The notes under the pieces were generated by a model. The model was given only the letters and a program-made list of their open reading frames with translations. It was not told the DNA's origin and ran no database searches. The translations under genes and the position numbers were made by a program. From Portunus trituberculatus (Eukaryota > Arthropoda > Malacostraca > Decapoda > Portunidae), in NCBI RefSeq assembly GCF_017591435.1, contig NC_059256.1, positions 4,603,219-4,667,218 of the forward strand: a stretch of 64,000 nucleotides of DNA, read 5' to 3'. This document shows positions 58,950 through 64,000 of this stretch, piece after piece (the stretch's first letter is position 1; the number at the start of each line of letters is the position of its first letter).

Positions 58950-59301
58950 GAGTTGGTGATCCAAAAGCCGCCCCACAGCCGCTACTGCTACTCGGAGGGT
59001 TTCTGCCTTGCATCGGGCCTTCACTGCCGGCCCGCTAACACGTGCCGCCGTCGCCGCTACTGACAGGGATTTCGCCTCGCTGCGGCCTGGCAAACACCTT
59101 CTACGTCGCCGCTATTGACACTGAGGGACTTCGCCTCGCAGCGGCCTGGCAAACACCTGCTACATCACCACTACCGCTGCCGCCGCCGTCCAGTGAGAGA
59201 TTCATCTCTGACATCCTGCCATTCAACGCCTGCTGCCACCACCACCACCTCCTTATGGTTCTGTCACTGTACTGAAGCTGTTGTCATGATTGAATAATAA
59301 A
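58950..59301 (+). CDS. Candidate terminal exon and 3' UTR (downstream member)
   Basis: TTTTTTTGTCCATTACAG acceptor, then 37 codons (ELVIQKPPHSRYCYSEG and so on, Cys/Arg-rich, ending CRRRRY) to TGA at 59061-59063. The following sequence contains two clear copies of a 58-bp unit (TTCGCCTCGC.GCGGCCTGGC) and AATAAA at 59296-59301. The product is not recognised. The acceptor and polyadenylation signal suggest a real 3' exon, but the protein may be spurious. Confidence 0.3.
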
Positions 59302-59555
59302 TTGTGAAGAAATCTTTATGGTTTTGGTGAATTTCCTTTCCTGGGAAATATTTGTGGGTGGTTTCAGTGAGTAGTGCTTAGGTCACACTACCTGACCCCA
59401 TTAACCACCTCTAAACAATAAATAGCCAGAAAAAAAAAAGAAAAAAACGCGATAATTTCACTTTTTTTTTATCATAAGCAGACAAGACAAAATAAATTGA
59501 GAAAATATTCTGCAAGTGGGGAAAAAAAAATAGCAAGATAAATAAAATGAAAAAT
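59302..59555. other. A-rich sequence, no feature seen
   Basis: Homopolymer-rich spacer between the candidate 3' UTR and the A-rich minisatellite. Confidence 0.6.
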
Positions 59556-59835
59556 GGTCCAAAATATATATATAAAAAAAAAAAACGGCAAAAAATGGTG
59601 ATGGATTTTAAATACTGCAGGCCAGAAAACAGCAAAAAATGGTCAAAAACTGGCAAAAATGGTGAAAAAAAAAAAACGGCCTAAAACTGCAAAAAATGGT
59701 GAAAAACTAAAACAAAACGCGCCCTAAAACTGCAAAAAATGGTCAAAAACTGGCAAAAAACAAAACAAAACAGGCCCTAAAACTGCAAAAAATGGTCAAA
59801 ACTGGCAAAAACCCAAAACGGGCCCTAAAAATGTA
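59556..59835. repeat. A-rich minisatellite (CAAAAAATGGTCAAAAACTGG units)
   Basis: Units built from GGCCCTAAAACTGCAAAAAA and TGGTCAAAAACTGGCAAAAA repeat four or more times with variable A and CAAAA runs. Confidence 0.85.
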
Positions 59836-59999
59836 CTTAAGTCGAAAATACTCGAAAGAGTCTCCGGAGATAAGGCAGATCCATATTGGAGTTAAAATTA
59901 AATGCAAGAGTCTCCCTAGACTTTTATTCAACAATTCTTTACATTATTAGTCTACAAATATTTTTTACTAAAAAATTAAAAAAAAAACAAAACATACAA

Positions 60000-60420
60000 A
60001 GAATACAGTGAAAAGTCTACACAAATTTTCAACTTAGTATAAAAACAGTGAGGAAAATCTATACAGAAAACTCTACACAAAGTATAAAAACAGTGAGCAA
60101 AATCTATACAGAAAACTCTACACAAATTTTCAACTTAATAAAAAAACATTAAAAATGAACTTAGTATAAAAACAATGAGTAAATTCTATACAGTGAAAAA
60201 GTCCACAATAATTTTCAACTTAATATAAAACAAACATTTACAACAATTTACAATATAAAACAGACATTTACAACATAATATAAAACAAACATTTACAACA
60301 ATTTACAATATAAAAGACATTTACAACAATTTACAACCTAACAAAAAAATCTGCACAAATTTTCAACTTCACAAAAATTTTAAAACAATTTTCAACTTCA
60401 CAAAATGTTTTCAAACAGTT
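60000..60420. repeat. AT-rich tandem repeats (AAAATCTATACAG / TTTACAACA units)
   Basis: ACACAAATTTTCAACTTA, AGTATAAAAACAGTGAG and AATATAAAACAAACATTTAC units recur in varying order. Confidence 0.75.
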
Positions 60421-60515
60421 CTTTCATGTTAACAAATATTCAAAGATAAAAATGTTTAGTTTTGAAGAGACAGTCTTACAAACAAACTGTTTCAACAATC
60501 AGAGAGAGAGGGATA

Positions 60516-60982
<467 letters not shown>

Positions 60983-61079
60983 AATAAAACAAAACAAATA
61001 GTAATAATATACATGAAAACAATACATTTTTAAAACAACATACACACATTAATCTTGTGCCCTCCACACATCCTTGCTA

Positions 61080-61275
61080 ATATCAATGAAATGGTCTAAT
61101 GGTACAAAAATCTCAAGGTAAAAATTTGTCCTAGTACTGAAGGGGTTAAAATAGTGAAGACTGTGGTCATTAATCTTCTGACCACCATAGACCCTTGCTA
61201 ATGTCAATGAAATGGTCTAATGGTACACAAATCTCAAGATAAAAATGTGTCCCAGTACTGAAGGGGTTAAAGACC
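61080..61275. repeat. 120-bp TTAA-type repeat dimer (reverse orientation)
   Basis: CAGTACTGAAGGGGTTAAA occurs at about 61132 and 61253, with GAAATGGTCTAATGGTACA repeated at the same spacing (about 120 bp). Confidence 0.85.
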
Positions 61276-61689
61276 ATTCATAGAAGCAATCTGCAGACTA
61301 AGATACACTCTTGATACACTCCTGACACCCTGACACACCCTCACCTCACTCACAAACACCTAAAAACTTAACAAACCCTTTCAAAAACCACAAAAAAGTG
61401 ATTAACCTGCACAAACACACCTACACAGCACACTCTAAGGGTAAGTTCACACTACAAGCAGAGCGGAGCAGAGTGGTTGCTAGCGGCAATAATTTTGACA
61501 TAGTTTTGGACATATTTTTGTGGGTGGGCAGCCAGCGGCCCTCCACGACTCCACCCATGGCCAAGAAGGTGTCCACCAGTGTGAGCCTTTATTGGTGACC
61601 TCAAAATGACAACCACTGACTAGACTGTGCATAGTTCTGGTACAATTTGACACTGTATTAGTAGTCTGTTGAGAAAAGTTAATTAGGTG

Positions 61690-62250
61690 ATATTCTGAAT
61701 TTCTGGTCCTATACATAAAACAAAAACACACTTCTTTTTTTCTACAGCTGTTCCATCCCTTGAGGAAAAACGAAAGGAAGAAGAGGAAAGAAAGAGAGAA
61801 AAAGAGAGAAGGAAGCAATATTCTGGTCCTATACATGAAAGGGAAACACATGCTCTTCTTTTTTTCTACAGCTGTTCCATCCCTTGAGGAAAAATGAAAG
61901 GAAAAGAGGAAAGAAAGAAAGAAGAGAGAGAGACAAGAAGAGAGGAGAAGGAAGTGATATTCTGGTTCTTTACATGAAAGGAAAACACAAACTTTTCTTT
62001 TTTCCACACCTGTTCCATCCCTTGAGGAAAAATGAAAGGAAAAAGAAGAAACATAAAAGAAAGAAGGAAGAGAGAAAAAGAAAGGAAAAGGAAGTGATAC
62101 TCAGGAACTAAACATGAAAGGAAATCACAAATTCTTTTCTTCTTCCACACCTGTTCCATCCCTTGAGGAAAATTGAAAGGAAAAAGAGAAAACAAAAGAA
62201 AGGAGGAAGAGAGAGAGAAAGAAAGAAAAAACCACACTGTAAAGATCAAT
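61690..62250. repeat. Tandem repeat, 4 units of about 120-140 bp
   Basis: Each unit reads TATTCTGGTCCTATACATGA, TTTCTACAGCTGTTCCATCC, CTTGAGGAAAAATGAAAGGA and a purine-rich (GAAA/GAGA)n stretch. Units differ mostly in the purine part. Confidence 0.88.
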
Positions 62251-62267
62251 GAGCCACACACACACAA

Positions 62268-62665
62268 ATTTGAAGGGATGACATATGAGGAGAGACTAAA
62301 TGCTATGGATCCACCAACCATGGAGCAGAGAAGGGAGAGAGGGGATCTGATACAAGTTTATAAATTGATCAACGGAATGGATCAAGTGGATAAAGAGAAA
62401 CTGATCCCGGGAGAAGAATATGACACTAGAAGCACAAGATCGCATAGCAAAAATTTGAGAAAGGGAAGATGTCTGAGAGATGTTAAAAAATATAGTTTCC
62501 CACAAAGATGTGTTGAGACTTGGAACAGTTTGAGTGAAGAAGTGGTGTCAGCAACGAGTGTGCACAGTTTTAAAGAAAAATTGGATAGGTGTAGATATGG
62601 AGATGGGGCCACACCAGCATAAAGCCCAGGCCCAGTAAAACTGCAACTAGGTAAATACAACTAGG
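62268..62665 (+). mobile_element. LINE family A 3' fragment in (CA)n
   Basis: Plus strand. FEGMTYEERLNAMDPPTMEQ, RGDLIQVYKLINGMDQVDK, KKYSFPQRCVETWNSLSEE, stop near 62620, then a 3' end with ACAACTAGGTAAATAC duplicated once before (AC)n. The 5' truncation lies at ACACACACAC (62258-62267). Nested in the TIR element. Confidence 0.88.
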
Positions 62666-62939
62666 TAAATACACACACACACAACTTTACCAACAAAATT
62701 TCACGTTCCTTTATAAATTATCACATTTTTTGTCATCCTTCCAGATAAACACTGAGGAGTTTGACACTATTTATTTATTCATTATTATTATTATTTCTTT
62801 TTCATCATATTATTGCCAAACGACCTGCTCTGTGGCTAAGAGGACACCCAGAATTCTTGTGTAAGTCACCCTGCTCTGCTTACTGAGTGAACACCTAACC
62901 GGACCGCTCTGCTTGTAGTGTGAACATACCCTTACACAC

Positions 62940-63440
<501 letters not shown>

Positions 63441-63809
63441 AATATAAATTCACAGTATAAAACAAACTTATTTCAAAATCCACCCCAAAAAAACACTTTC
63501 CAAATACACACACACACACACACACACATTTCTAGCACCTTGCCACAAAAATTCAGTATTTTTATGAGACCTTCCAAGACAGTGGTTCCCAAACTGGGGG
63601 TGAATCATCCCTTGGAAGCAGCTTAACAATTTTTGGGGGAGTACTGGAGGTGACAGAAAAAATAAATAAATAAATAAGAATTCTGAAAAATGAAGAAAAC
63701 CTTGCAGTGCCTCCCATTACAATTACTGTTAACTTAGTCTTAGTGGGCAAAGTTGTAACATAAATAATTATTCTGTGTAAGGGGTAATGTGGTTGGTTAG
63801 TGTGACTTG

Positions 63810-64000
63810 TTAACCCCTTCAGTACTGGGACACATTTTACCTAGAGATCTGTGTACCATTAGACCATTTTATTCACTTTAAGAAGTGTCTATGGAGGGCA
63901 CAAGATTAAAGGCCACAGTCTTCACTATCTTAACCCCTTCAGTACTGGGGGACAATTATACCTCAAGATTTGTGCACCATTAGACCATATCATTGACATT
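63810..64000. repeat. 120-bp TTAA-type repeat dimer
   Basis: TTAACCCCTTCAGTACTGGG starts at 63810 and again at 63930 (period 120), each followed by ACCATTAGACCAT. Continues past the window end. Confidence 0.88.

Larger units (their letters stand above)
61441..62935. mobile_element. TIR DNA element, about 1.5 kb, with nested repeats
   Basis: Left end GGGTAAGTTCACACTACAAG + CAGAGCGG and right end (reverse complement) GGGTATGTTCACACTACAAG + CAGAGCGG form inverted repeats of about 29 bp with one mismatch. The GGGT.TGTTCACAC type of end resembles PIF/Harbinger elements (inference). Inside are a tandem repeat (61690-62250) and a LINE A insertion (62268-62665). No transposase. Confidence 0.65.

Overview
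This is eukaryotic, repeat-rich nuclear DNA, most likely from a decapod crustacean and probably a crab. The evidence is a spliced DDX3/PL10/Belle-type RNA helicase gene, degenerate copies of the arthropod telomere repeat (CCTAA/TTAGG), very dense di- and trinucleotide microsatellites, and CR1-like, Jockey-like and Penelope-like retroelements with tRNA-derived SINEs. No bacterial-type operon, CRISPR array, rRNA gene or viral gene was seen. Three runs of exactly 500 N (17531-18030, 37889-38388, 56189-56688) divide the window into four contigs, and most contig ends lie inside repeats.

Region 1-13150 holds the only confidently identified gene: a plus-strand DEAD-box helicase of the DDX3 family. 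Eleven exons (586-10292) join in frame to 597 residues plus a stop. The N-terminal exon or exons lie upstream of the window. A non-repetitive, often GC-rich stretch follows, probably a long 3' UTR, with AATAAA at 13141. The introns hold telomere-type repeats next to splice acceptors, a LINE tail at a splice donor, a foldback DNA element, a MITE that grades into a minisatellite, and a tRNA-derived SINE inside a (CA)n tract.

Region 13150-38000 is mostly repeats. It contains at least five related CR1-like LINE families (called A to E here). Nearly all are 5'-truncated, most are on the minus strand, and most are bounded by (AC)n/(GT)n. Two loci (about 19.5-26.8 kb and 32.8-37.9 kb) are near-identical but rearranged copies. 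Each contains a small candidate exon of an unidentified gene; the second copy is frameshifted.

Region 38389-56188 contains a nearly complete LINE with ORF1 and ORF2 on the minus strand (39355-43560) whose tail merges into an (AAT)n-rich tract. It also contains a decayed Jockey-like LINE, two DNA transposons with terminal inverted repeats (one strongly palindromic), and Penelope-like fragments next to long (AT)n tracts. These fragments carry four hammerhead-ribozyme-like cores, and one encodes a GIY-YIG endonuclease. Large (ACT/GCT)n arrays and tandem SINE copies complete the region.

Region 56689-64000 has a possible small gene with a duplicated terminal exon (58.1-59.3 kb), several minisatellites, a 460-bp (GA)n, and a TIR element (61441-62935) carrying an internal tandem repeat and a nested LINE A tail.

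The overall pattern is that each retroelement lineage is tied to its own microsatellite: CR1-like LINEs and one SINE to (AC)n, the ORF1/ORF2 LINE to (AAT)n, and Penelope-like elements to (AT)n.
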